Assembly (NCBI GenBank): GCA_023525715.1
Contig: CM042011.1
Location: forward strand, 59,479,854 to 59,543,853
Reading direction: 5' to 3'
Source of the DNA: Cichorium intybus
Taxonomy: Eukaryota; Streptophyta; Magnoliopsida; Asterales; Asteraceae
Length of the DNA stretch: 64,000 bases
In this document: piece by piece, positions 27,047-36,592 of the stretch
Position numbering within the stretch: the stretch's first letter is position 1
Layout: each line of letters starts with the position of its first letter
The notes under the pieces: model-generated
What the model saw: only the letters and a program-made list of their open reading frames with translations
Databases searched by the model: none
What the model was told of the DNA's origin: nothing
Translations under genes and position numbers: made by a program

Positions 27047-29169
27047 CATTCTTCAAATTCGTTCGTACCCAGCAAGTCTTCTTTTCAGTTTGTGCAAGAA
27101 TCTAGGATCTAGCCAACGGATTTATCACATCTTCAATTCAATAAATTGGAGGATATCACAGTATTCCATACATACTTCATGTGAATCGTCAAACTACTAG
27201 CATGTAAGCTGTTATTTCTTGCAAATTCTCTCAAAAATAGACGATCTTCTCATCTTCTACTAGAGTCTGTTGTGCTATCTTCAAGCATATCTTCTAGAGT
27301 CTGCATCACTAGGTCACTTTGTTCATCAATATACGGTACTTGCAGAGACTTTATTGCAAAGTCTATAACAATGTTGTCCCATTTCTTTTCTGGGGCCAAC
27401 AATGGTTAAATTTCTTCGCACGTTTCTAACTGTTTGACTTTACTTTGCGTACAAGTCAAATACTTTTCATGTGTCTTTCAATATCTTTCTTCAGTCCCGG
27501 CCACCAATACATAGGTTTTATCGCCCTATCCAGTCTGGTATTGCTCCGGGTATACTGCATATCTAGTACAAGATGCATCTTTTCAAGATAATTTTCATGT
27601 TTCCTTTGCTTTGGAATCCACATTAACAACCACCCAGTGTTTTAAATCACTGTGATTTTCCAACTAGCTTCTGCTAATATTCAATCATTTATTCGTTTTT
27701 CACATTTTCAGACTTGCACACTTCTTTCTGTGCTACCCGAATCAACTCAGGTAATCAATTCGCCACACTCATACATGTGGATGTAACCTTCAAATGATAT
27801 TTTCTTTTTAATTCAAGGCATCTATAGCCACATCCGCCTTTCCGAGATGGTACAAGATTTCACAACTGAAATCTTTAAGTAACCCATCTGTCTTTGCTAT
27901 CTCATATTTAGCGTATTTTGATCAATTAATTACTTCAAACTTTTATGATCCGTATAAAAAGTAAGCTTTACACCATATAAATAGTGTTTTCGAAGCTTCA
28001 ATACCAAAATCATAGTTGCTACTGCAACATCATGAATCCACAGTCAAATTTGGATACATTTCTATGATCCAATTTATCTTCTCCGCTTAGCATAATGCTA
28101 ACACCGGAGCTTCACACAAGGTTTATTTCAAACCTTTAAAAGATACTTGTGGTCTTTCTACCACTCAGACTTTTCACTTTTCTTAGTCAACCTTACTCAA
28201 CTGAACAACAATCAAGGAGTAGTTTACTATAACTCTCCTATGATCATCCGTCAATCCAAGGAAATTACTAATTTCAGTCAAATTCCAAGGCGGTTTCTGT
28301 TTAATCACAACATCATTTCCACTGAATCTGCTTTATCATCTCTGGCATTATTAACATGCCTAAAGAATATAAAACTTCTTTTTGCCAAATTTTTCATACT
28401 TGGAGGATTTTACATATCACTTAGCTTAGTGAAGTAACTCCAATATCTGGAACAAATGTACCTCATATTCAGTCTAGTTTCGAGAATATCAGATTCTCAG
28501 TAGTCAGTGCACACATGCATCAACTTGTCTTTCTTCTTTTCAAACAAGGTAGGGCTCCATACGATGACGCATACGGTCATAAGAGACCCTAATACAAAAT
28601 TTTCTTCTAGTTATTTTCCAACTCTGCCATCTCTACAGATGCAAATCAATACAGAGCCCGGATACCAAAAACGGCTCCCAAAATCAGTTTAATCATAAAC
28701 TCTTCTTGCCAATCTGGCAGAAATCTTGGAAGTTCTTTTCAAAAGAAGCATCCGAGAATTTATTTAAAGTAGTACACTACTATCACTTCTTTATTTAACT
28801 TGGCCAATACCACGTATGCCAACTACAACATCATTCTTTTACTAACTCTTTTCTGAGTTTAAGCAAAGAAATAACCGGTATTCTTAACAACAGTCATTTA
28901 CCATGGATTTCCATCCATTTCATTTCTTTTTTAAGAACCTTACTGTTCTTATTTCTACAATTCATGGTAGCATAATTCATTGCTAACCAATTCATACACA
29001 CGATTGCTTCAAGTCATTGGTAGTCATCGGCTTCAGATTCATAGGGAAAATGGTCCCATAAATCCTAGGCAGACTACTTTTCAGGTGTTCAATATCTTGA
29101 ACATATTTACTATCTGCTATAGCTACTTTCAACATTTCATCCATAATCGCTGGTGAAATATTCAGACAT
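27047..29169 (-). pseudogene. Decayed gypsy pol of element B
   Basis: Minus-strand translation shows isolated but diagnostic blocks. WWPGLKKDIERHMKS of the integrase zinc-finger region is near 27500. An RNase H block, LYGVKLTFYTDHKSLK, is near 27950. The remnants KDFSCEILYHLGKADV and DAL are near 27860. Their order (RT side at the right, integrase at the left) fits Ty3/gypsy. Numerous stops and frameshifts lie between and within the blocks, so no usable enzyme is encoded. Confidence 0.8.
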
Positions 29170-29174
29170 GACAT

Positions 29175-30277
29175 TGACGTGCACGCAGAGGTCGTCATGC
29201 GGTCAAAAATAAGAAATAACCTAACATTCACTAGTACAGTGGAGTCAGGGTCGATCCACAGGAGCTACGTGGTTAGCCTAGATGAGAGATTACCAACTGA
29301 TAGTGTCACGGCTATAGTCGGAGGAACTAATTTCTATCTTCCTATCTCAAAACAATATTCAAAAAACGCAAGCCAAGCTTAGCTATACTCAAATGACCTA
29401 GTTAATTTCTGAATTCAGAAGTACATCTGTGGATCAGAAGCAATTGAAGGCATTCAACCTAGCCAAACCAAGCAAAGCATAAACTACCGCTAGTTAAAGC
29501 CCTATTGAACAGTTACTAGCCAGTGTTTAGTGCTTAACCCTAACCTAATTAGCTACTGTTTTCAGCAAAGGAAAAACAGTCCCAACCAAGTCCAAAACAC
29601 AATCCAATCACAAACAAACAATCGAACACAACTAACATCCAAAATACCGAAAAACCAATATTAACATTAACCGAATGAATGCATTCACCAAAACCAATAT
29701 CCAAACATCAAACCAGTGACCAAATGCTACTAAAAACAGAACCCTAAGCTTGAGATCAATGGTTGTCACACCCAAAGACTCAACTCAAAGCTTACAAATG
29801 TTTAACTAAAAATGAAATAAAATCTAAAACATGAAAATACCAAATATGAGCTTACTGAAATGAATCCTCGAGTCAAAGAGCTTCTAGGTCGATGTTTACA
29901 CCTGGTCTTTGCTAGGGTTTTCGGCTGGAAATGCCTCTATTAATAGTTGCAAATTTCCCGTGACCGCGCCGCGCAGAATGGAAATCCGCGGCGCGCGTAC
30001 TTATCCGTTCCCCGTTTTTTCGTCATTTAAAATGTATTCCACCGCCTTACTCCCGCGTCGCGCAGAAGAGAATTCCGCGGCGCGCGTACGTGTTTCTCTT
30101 GATTTTGCATTCTTTCCATACTTTTTCCTTTTGTACATATTTAGTCCCTGTTTTTACTCTTTTTCTCCAGACAAGTCCTGGCACGAAAAGTGAGAATACC
30201 CATGCATATTTGATATAATTTTACCAAGAACAGGGCTCAACAACGCCTAAAATACTTGATATCACTAGGCGTTGTCA
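29175..30277 (-). repeat. 3' LTR of element C
   Basis: 1103 bp, tgacgtgca...ggcgttgtca on the plus strand. The TATA-like box reads TATTAATA on the minus strand (29938-29945), one base different from TATAAATA in the 5' LTR. Two GC-rich hairpins follow at 29964-30088, upstream of that box. Confidence 0.92.
29964..30088. repeat. Paired GC-rich hairpins in the element C LTR
   Basis: Two units of the form cgcgccgcgc, a loop of about 12 bases, then cgcggcgcg form strong stem-loops (29964-29998 and 30052-30088). The equivalents in the 5' LTR are at 35435-35561. Three more related units lie in the interior at 32567-32610, 32976-33010 and 33050-33083. Confidence 0.8.
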
Positions 30278-30291
30278 AACACCCCACACTT
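30278..30291 (-). other. Polypurine tract of element C and its internal copies
   Basis: The minus strand reads AAGTGTGGGGTGTT next to the 3' LTR. The core AAGTGTGGGGT recurs inside the element at about 30917-30927, 31125-31136 and 33111-33122. Confidence 0.75.
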
Positions 30292-31304
30292 GTGCCTTGC
30301 TTGTCCCCAAGCAAGAGAGTTTTTAACAAATTATAATAGAGAATCGAACAATTTTTGACTGTGTTTAGTTTCAAAGTTTATTGTCCCCCGAGTTAGAGTG
30401 GAATAGTTCGTGAAAACATAATTGAGTTGTTCTTTGGAATTCATGACTTTCTAGAGAACCCTTGATTACAAACTTTCTGTCCACAATGAAGTGTACTTAC
30501 TCGTTCAGATTCTAAAGGTCATTAAAGAATTGTCCATGACTTTCGATGTTGTCCGTGTAGCGAGCTTTCAGAAATACCATCCCAGACCAGACGATCTTAG
30601 GTGGTAAGGTGCGTAAGGCCACCCATTTTAGACCTACCGGCTCGAACAACAAAGGCCACAGATTGACTTTTCCTTCCTAAATTCCAATCCTAAAACAGCT
30701 CAATCTTCTAAACTCGTAAAACTCAACTTATTTGACTAACTAATAGCATGATCACAATTAAATAGTATTTCTTGAAAAATACTAGTGCTATCACAATCAC
30801 AAACCATTCATTTCAAAATTGCAATTCATTAAAATTTTTGAAAAATATTGCTAAAAATTGAAAAATTGATCATTTCTGCAAAAGATTTCAAAAATTCTCT
30901 TTCTTTCGACCGTCCACACCCCACACTTAAAACCGTACAACGTCCCCATTGTACAAAATTAATTCAAAATAAGGGAGAAAGAGTTACCCCTTTTTAGACG
31001 GTAGACTGCTTGGTGCTCAATATCACAGGTATAATGCGTACAATCGGATCCCTGATTCATATGCTGGAGTTGTAGCGCTACAGTAAGACACGCCGGTGGT
31101 CAAGACAAGTGGAAGGGGCACGGTGACCCCACACTTGTCTGAGACAACTCCTTCTCACTTTTTGGTATATCATGCATCACCTAACAAATAAATTAAAAAC
31201 ACACATGACAGAAAGAAATCATGAACGAACAATTATAGAAGTGTCATAAATTTATACATATATCCCAAAAATATAAAAAGAAAGAAAGAAAGAAAAAAAG
31301 TACA

Positions 31305-32497
31305 TCAATCACTACCCGGTGGCCTGGAGGGTCCAGCCTCGTGATCGTGGGACCTGGCTGGGAATGGTCGGGGGCGTCTACCCTGTGCTGATGCAAGCTG
31401 TATAAGTACCTCCCCGATCCACTCGAGCTGGTCCTCGATCCGCGTGACTCTGGCCTCCAACCGGCGGAGGGCTGATGAGTCATCCTGCTGTGGCTGCGGC
31501 TGTGCCGGCTCTGGTGCTGCTGGCTCTGGTCTCCGGCGTCTCCTGCCGGGCTGGGCATATGCAGGCTGGGGTGCCTGAGGAAGCTCGGCCGGTGCCCGGA
31601 TGTACTGCCCTGGTCGCTGCTGCTGAATGAGCAGCATCCTCTCCAACGTGCGTGCTGTGGTGCGCGATGGAGGTAGAGCAGTCAAGGAAGCTGCCACGGG
31701 GGCAGTAAGAATGCCATAAGAGCGGGCCAGGCGGGTGATGAAGTACCCCCTGGCTAGTGGACTGCTGGAGGAGGCGCCGGTCGCGTGGGTGGAGAGAGCA
31801 ATCGCGAGGGCGTAAGGGAGATGGAGGAATCGGGACGGGTCGAGGAGAACCCACAAAAATGTCATGTCATCGCCCGACAACTTCTCGCCCCCCTCCCGAT
31901 GCATGATGGAAGTGGAGACAATCCGGTGCATGAGGCGGTGAAGTGGATCACGTAGGTGGCTCTCCCTCGAGGTCCCTGCCTCGTACATAATGTTGGACAA
32001 CGGTGTCCAAACCTCCATGTTGGGAGGGCGCTCAGGCTCCCCCTGGATACATGACCCGAAGAACCGGGTGAAGTAACGGTGCTGGAGGTCCTGCTCAGTG
32101 TAGATGCCTGTGCACCTCCCGAACTCCCGGAGGTTGCACTCCCTGTGCACACCTCCCAAACGAAAACGCACCAGTCTGGAGCGTGGGTCCCCCGCCCGCG
32201 GTGCGAACTGGATGGTGGAGATAAACTCCAGTAGCAACTCTGTGTAGACCACGTCCTCGTCTGTGGCCATAATCCGGTCCCAGCCACGGCACATGAATGA
32301 TGCCTCCTCGTGGGTCCAGGTGCGATGCAGAACGGCTCAATCGCATCCCAAAGTCCTGCATCCCTCAGGATGTATCGGTCTATAACCGTCGCCTCAAGAA
32401 CCCGGCGACTGGTCAGTGCATCCCGTCGTGAAGTGTACTCCACTGAACTGTCAAGTCCCGCAGGAAACTGAAGGAAGGCGTGGTCTAATCTGAACAT
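31305..32497 (-). pseudogene. ATHILA ORF-1-like protein of element C, one frameshift
   Basis: The main frame (32294-31305, 329 residues) resembles the ATHILA ORF-1 family of Athila retroelements, with YTELLLEFISTIQF, LREFGRCTGIYTEQ and a C-terminal Pro/Gln/Arg-rich segment followed by a short coiled coil (RLEARVTRIEDQLEWIGEVL). A likely N-terminal part (MFRLDHAFLQFPAGL at 32497) lies in another frame and meets it near 32330, where a single missing base would explain the shift. A polypyrimidine tract and CAG just upstream (32500-32520) look like a splice acceptor, suggesting expression from a spliced RNA. The function of this family is not established; an env-like role has been suggested. Confidence 0.7.
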
Positions 32498-33204
32498 TGT
32501 CTGCAAAAAGAAAATACAGCCACAAAACAAAATTTTTTGCAAAATTAGTCCTTTTTCTTCCTCACCGCACCGCGGCGCGTCCCAAGAGCCAGGGCGCGGC
32601 GCGGCGTACGGCTGTTTTGAAAACCCGGGATCAAATCCCCATTTTAACCTGCTAAAACTCAATCCAATCATACCACAAGGTAGCCTAAGTGCCGACTAGC
32701 TCATCTAGGGTGTCCATTTGGCAAAACAAACACCCGATGGGCTAGCATTAGCGATTCTAAGTTTTTGAACTTTTTTGAATAAAAACCCTAAAATTAACTA
32801 CCTAATAACTAGTTTAAACAGCTAATAAGTAGTTAAAAGAGCATACCTTGGTAGTAGAAACACAATGAGCAAGAAAAAATACGAGAAATTTTTTATCACC
32901 AGAGCTCCGAGTCGTGTGGTTTGAATTGTGAGCCGCGGCTCACCGTATAAAGGCGAAAACCGTCTGATCGTTTTCCGCGGCGCGCATTTCCCATTTCCGC
33001 GACGCGCGTGTCGCCAAATCAACCCCTGCGCATCGGGTTGAGTTTCAAACCCGCGTCGCGCAATTCAGAAATCCGCGGCGCGGTCTTGAAGATTTCAAAA
33101 CTTTTCACACGACCCCACACTTGCTTCAGACCACTAATGCCTGCAAAAGATTGATGTATTTTCTAAATTAATCCTAAGAAATATAAAACCTACCTATGAC
33201 ACGA

Positions 33205-33227
33205 TGGGTTGCCTCCCAACAAGCGCT
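33205..33227 (-). other. Conserved GGGAGGCAACCCA motif of Athila-type elements
   Basis: The minus strand reads AGCGCTTGTTGGGAGGCAAC then CCA, containing a small hairpin (TGGG...CCCA). I recall this block as typical of the region after pol in Athila-type elements. Here it follows the stop of the 424-residue ORF, consistent with a deleted pol. Confidence 0.5.
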
Positions 33228-33268
33228 AAGTTTAACGTCTTCAGCCAGACGTTCTATTCCTACTACAG

Positions 33269-34543
33269 CTACGGTGGATCGTATGCCTTCTTCCTTCGCT
33301 GATTTTCAGTCACCACCGTCCCTTTATTGTCCACATACTCCTTCCACTTCCCTGGGTCGAATGGCTTGTTGGTTCTCCTGTTGCTACCCAGCTGCCGTCT
33401 TCTGATGATTTCCCGCGAGTGCTTGGAAGTAGCTTTGAACCTCCAAGCTCGGTCCTTCCTTCTATATTTCTTCAAAATCAAAGGCTTGACATGGAGCGCG
33501 CCCAGTGCTGCTCCCAGTAGTTGTTTTGTAGATTTCATTTTTCCAGTGTACCACGTGCCATCTTCAGTTTGCAATTTTGGCTTGCAATGCCAGTAAAGAT
33601 TTTCCAATCGAATGGGATCGGAAGGCAACATATCAGCATGCTTCCATATGTCCTCATCGATAGTATTGATTACGTCTAATCTTCCATTCATGAATGGATC
33701 ATGAGTGGTGATAAAATCATGTTTTTTATTTTCAAATATTAACTCGTCAGCATCAACTTCTTGGTCATCGACCAACAGGTGGATCGGAACCAAGAGTGAG
33801 TGACTGGTTTGATCTGATGGTGGTGCAAAGTCACCCATCATCAGATCTTTACTTTCAAATTTCTCAAAATTTTCAAAAATTACAGGGTCGGGGGTAATAT
33901 TGTCATCTACACCCCCTTCCTCAATAATATCAAAAACTTCAACAATTTCGGGAGTCGTTGGGTTGGGGTCTGTACTGTCACTTACAGCCTCCTTCATAAC
34001 ATCCTCATCAATCAAATCGTCTGGTGATAGTATGGGTTCACACATCACCAGATCAATATTATTAATATTTTCAAAAACATCAAAAGCTGTTGAGTCAGAG
34101 GTAGCATTATCACCTACAACCTCTTCCTCAACAACATTTTCGACCATCTCAGTGGTCTCTTGACTTTCCCACGGTGTATGCCCTTCCATCACATATTCAG
34201 GTGATGCAAGTTCACACACATTATTATTGGTATAAAAATCACTCGCCTCCGGTTCTGGCGAAGGTGGTGAACATTTCCAACTTTCCTCTAACCTATCTAA
34301 AGAAGCTTGCACTTTTTCAAGAGCTTCAGCCTGGTCCTTCTGTTCATGGTAGTTGTTATACATGAATACCCAAAGTTGGGCCAAAGTTACAGAATTCTCA
34401 GGCTGAGATGACTCCTCGGTCCGCCATCCATCGTCATTGGGTGATCCATTGTAGCAATCATCCTCGTAATAGGTGTCGGCCGGATTTTCATAATAATCAT
34501 ACTGATCCGAGTACATGTAGTCACCCATTATAAGGATGTACAC
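33269..34543 (-). CDS. Acidic 424-residue ORF of element C, function unknown
   Basis: An intact frame starting about 100 bp inside the 5' LTR, the position of gag. The N-terminus is Tyr/Asp-rich (YMYSDQYDYYENPADTYYED). Residues about 65-95 could form a helix or coiled coil (QAEALEKVQASLDRLEESW). The long centre is strongly acidic, with repeated DxxPxxxExF-like phrases. The last ~80 residues are basic (KKYRRKDRAWRFK, REIIRRRQLGSNRRTNK) and could bind nucleic acid. There is no zinc knuckle, protease or polymerase motif. A second Met six residues in is an equally good start. It may replace or derive from gag. I know no characterised homologue. Confidence 0.65.
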   Translation of the reverse strand: MYILIMGDYMYSDQYDYYENPADTYYEDDCYNGSPNDDGWRTEESSQPENSVTLAQLWVFMYNNYHEQKDQAEALEKVQASLDRLEESWKCSPPSPEPEASDFYTNNNVCELASPEYVMEGHTPWESQETTEMVENVVEEEVVGDNATSDSTAFDVFENINNIDLVMCEPILSPDDLIDEDVMKEAVSDSTDPNPTTPEIVEVFDIIEEGGVDDNITPDPVIFENFEKFESKDLMMGDFAPPSDQTSHSLLVPIHLLVDDQEVDADELIFENKKHDFITTHDPFMNGRLDVINTIDEDIWKHADMLPSDPIRLENLYWHCKPKLQTEDGTWYTGKMKSTKQLLGAALGALHVKPLILKKYRRKDRAWRFKATSKHSREIIRRRQLGSNRRTNKPFDPGKWKEYVDNKGTVVTENQRRKKAYDPP

Positions 34544-34623
34544 ATACCAAAAATCAGCAAACTAAAATCAAACATAAAAATAAGAAACGAGTTCCTACTA
34601 CTCACCTAACCTAAGCGCACAGC

Positions 34624-34641
34624 TCCCCGGCAACGGCGCCA
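34624..34641 (-). other. Element C primer-binding site (tRNA-Asp type)
   Basis: Minus strand TGGCGCCGTTGCCGGGGA, five bases from the 5' LTR. This is the Athila/Calypso-type primer site and argues for descent from an Athila element. Confidence 0.85.
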
Positions 34642-34646
34642 AAATT

Positions 34647-35749
34647 TGACGTGCACGCAGAGGTCGTCATGCGGTCAAGAATAAGAAATAACCTAACATT
34701 CACTAGTACAGTGGAGTCAGGGTCGATCCACAGGAGCTACGTGGTTAGCCTAGATGAGAGATTACCAACTGATAGTGTCACGGCTATAGTCGGAGGAACT
34801 AATTTCTATCTTCCTATCTCAAAACAATATTCAAAAAACGCAAGCCAAGCTTAGCTATACTCAAATGACCTAGTTACTTTCTGAATTCAGAAGTACATCT
34901 CTGGATCAGAAGCAATTGAAGGCATTCAACCTAGCCAAACCAAGCAAAGCATAAACTACCGCTAGTTAAAGTCCTATTGAACAGTTACTAGCCAAGGTTT
35001 AGTGCTTAACCCTAACCTAATTAGCTACTGTTTTCAGCAAAGGAAAAACAGTCCCAACCAAGTCCAAAACACAATCCAATCACAAACAAACAATCGAACA
35101 CAACTAACATCCAAAATACCGAAAAACCAATATTAACATTAACCGAATGATTGCATTCACCAAAACCAATATCCAAACATCAAACCAGTGACCAAATGCT
35201 ACTAAAAACAGAACCCTAAGCTTGAGATCAATGGTTGTCACACCCAAAGACTCAACTCAAAGCTTACAAATGTTTAACTAAAAATGAAATAAAATCTAAA
35301 ACATGAAAATACCAAATATGAGCTTGCTGAAATGAATCCTCGAGTCAAAGAGCTTCTAGGTCGATGTTTACACCTGGTCTTTGCTAGGGTTTCCGGCTGG
35401 AAATGCCTCTATTTATAGTTGCAAATTTCCCGTGACCGCGCCGCGCAGAATGGAAATCCGCGGCGTGCGTACTTATCCGTTCCCCGTTTTTTCGTCATTC
35501 AAAATGTATTCCACCGCCTTACTCCCGCGTCGCGCAGAAGAGAATTCCGCGGCGCGCGTACGTGTTTCTCTTGATTTTGCATTCTTTCCATACTTTTTCC
35601 TTTTGTACATCTTTAGTCCCTGTTTTTACTCTTTTTCTCTAGACAAGTCCTGGCACGAAAAGTGAGAATACCCATGCATATTTGATATAATTTTACCAAG
35701 AACAGGGCTCAACAACGCCTAAAATACTTGATATCACTAGGCGTTGTCA
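34647..35749 (-). repeat. 5' LTR of element C
   Basis: 1103 bp, paired with 29175-30277. A TATA box, TATAAATA on the minus strand, is at 35410-35417. GC-rich hairpins lie immediately upstream of it at 35435-35561. Confidence 0.92.
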
Positions 35750-35754
35750 GACAT

Positions 35755-36592
35755 CAAAGTCACTGACCCCAAGCACAGCTTCATGGATCAAATATAACAT
35801 AAACGAGTTATATTCAGAACAATTATATCGGAGATCATATCAGTCTCCTCACGAGCTTCTTCCACAATCTGCTGGAATGCTCAAGGTACCACTGGTCCTT
35901 TTTAACCATTCATTTCTTCTTTCTTTCCTGGGTTCATCACCCGTTACTCCACATTTAGCATGTGAGTATTTCATAAGGAAGTGATCTATAGTTCCACGCT
36001 GGAACCACTTCCGTCCCACACAACAAACTCGAGCAATATGCTCCCATTTTCTGTAATTTCAGCATGTCAACGATAGAGTCTCAACTCTAAAATGTTTCGA
36101 GTGCTTTTCCTACACTTATTATACCACATCATCTTTTCATTCTGGTCCCTTCCCTTTAAGGTTAGACCTAATTCGTTTTAACTTCTTCTGAAGTATACAC
36201 CAATCGTTTTCTGCTTTTCTTGTAGTCTCAGCTACTTTTCTTCCACCTTGAATATCAGTCAAGGTGAGCACCCAATTTCTTTCTCTGACCACAACAGCTA
36301 CTATTGCTTGTCATGTGGATTTTCTGCTACTTGTCTCCTTGCCCCTCGTTCAATGGAGCCTTGAGAATGGGCTGGTCTACTTCTTAAAGCTCCACGCCCT
36401 AAATTCCTCCCAGTAATTTTTCACTGCTCATACTTCTTATACGTCAGAAGTCAGCAACGGTTAGGTTATATATGTATAATAACAACTATATACACCTAAC
36501 TATACATCATATCTACTATCTCTTAAGGTTTAAGTCAAGGAATCTACTCTATAGACACCTAGTTCACTTAAACCACGGCTCTGATACCAACT
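35755..36592 (-). pseudogene. Element B gag remnant and leader
   Basis: The 5' part of the element B interior, between element C and the 5' LTR. Minus-strand translation near 35960-36070 gives a run resembling a decayed gypsy zinc-knuckle region (HIARVC and GTIDHF), with cysteines lost and stops around it. The tRNA-Met primer site is at 36577-36590. Confidence 0.5.

Larger units (their letters stand above)
29175..35749 (-). mobile_element. Element C: non-autonomous Athila-like LTR retrotransposon
   Basis: LTRs of 1103 bp each (29175-30277 and 34647-35749) differ at about a dozen positions by eye. The perfect 5-bp duplication gacat flanks them (29170-29174 and 35750-35754). The primer-binding site TGGCGCCGTTGCCGGGGA (minus strand, 34624-34641) matches the tRNA-Asp type used by Athila/Calypso elements. 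The polypurine tract abuts the 3' LTR. The 4.4-kb interior carries an acidic ORF in the gag position and an ORF resembling the ATHILA ORF-1 family. It carries no protease, RT, RNase H or integrase. Confidence 0.88.

Noticed and set aside
31862..32671. Separate 269-codon gene overlapping the ATHILA ORF-1-like frame
   Set aside because: Only its N-terminal part looks real, and it continues the other frame after a one-base shift. The remainder is an out-of-frame shadow.
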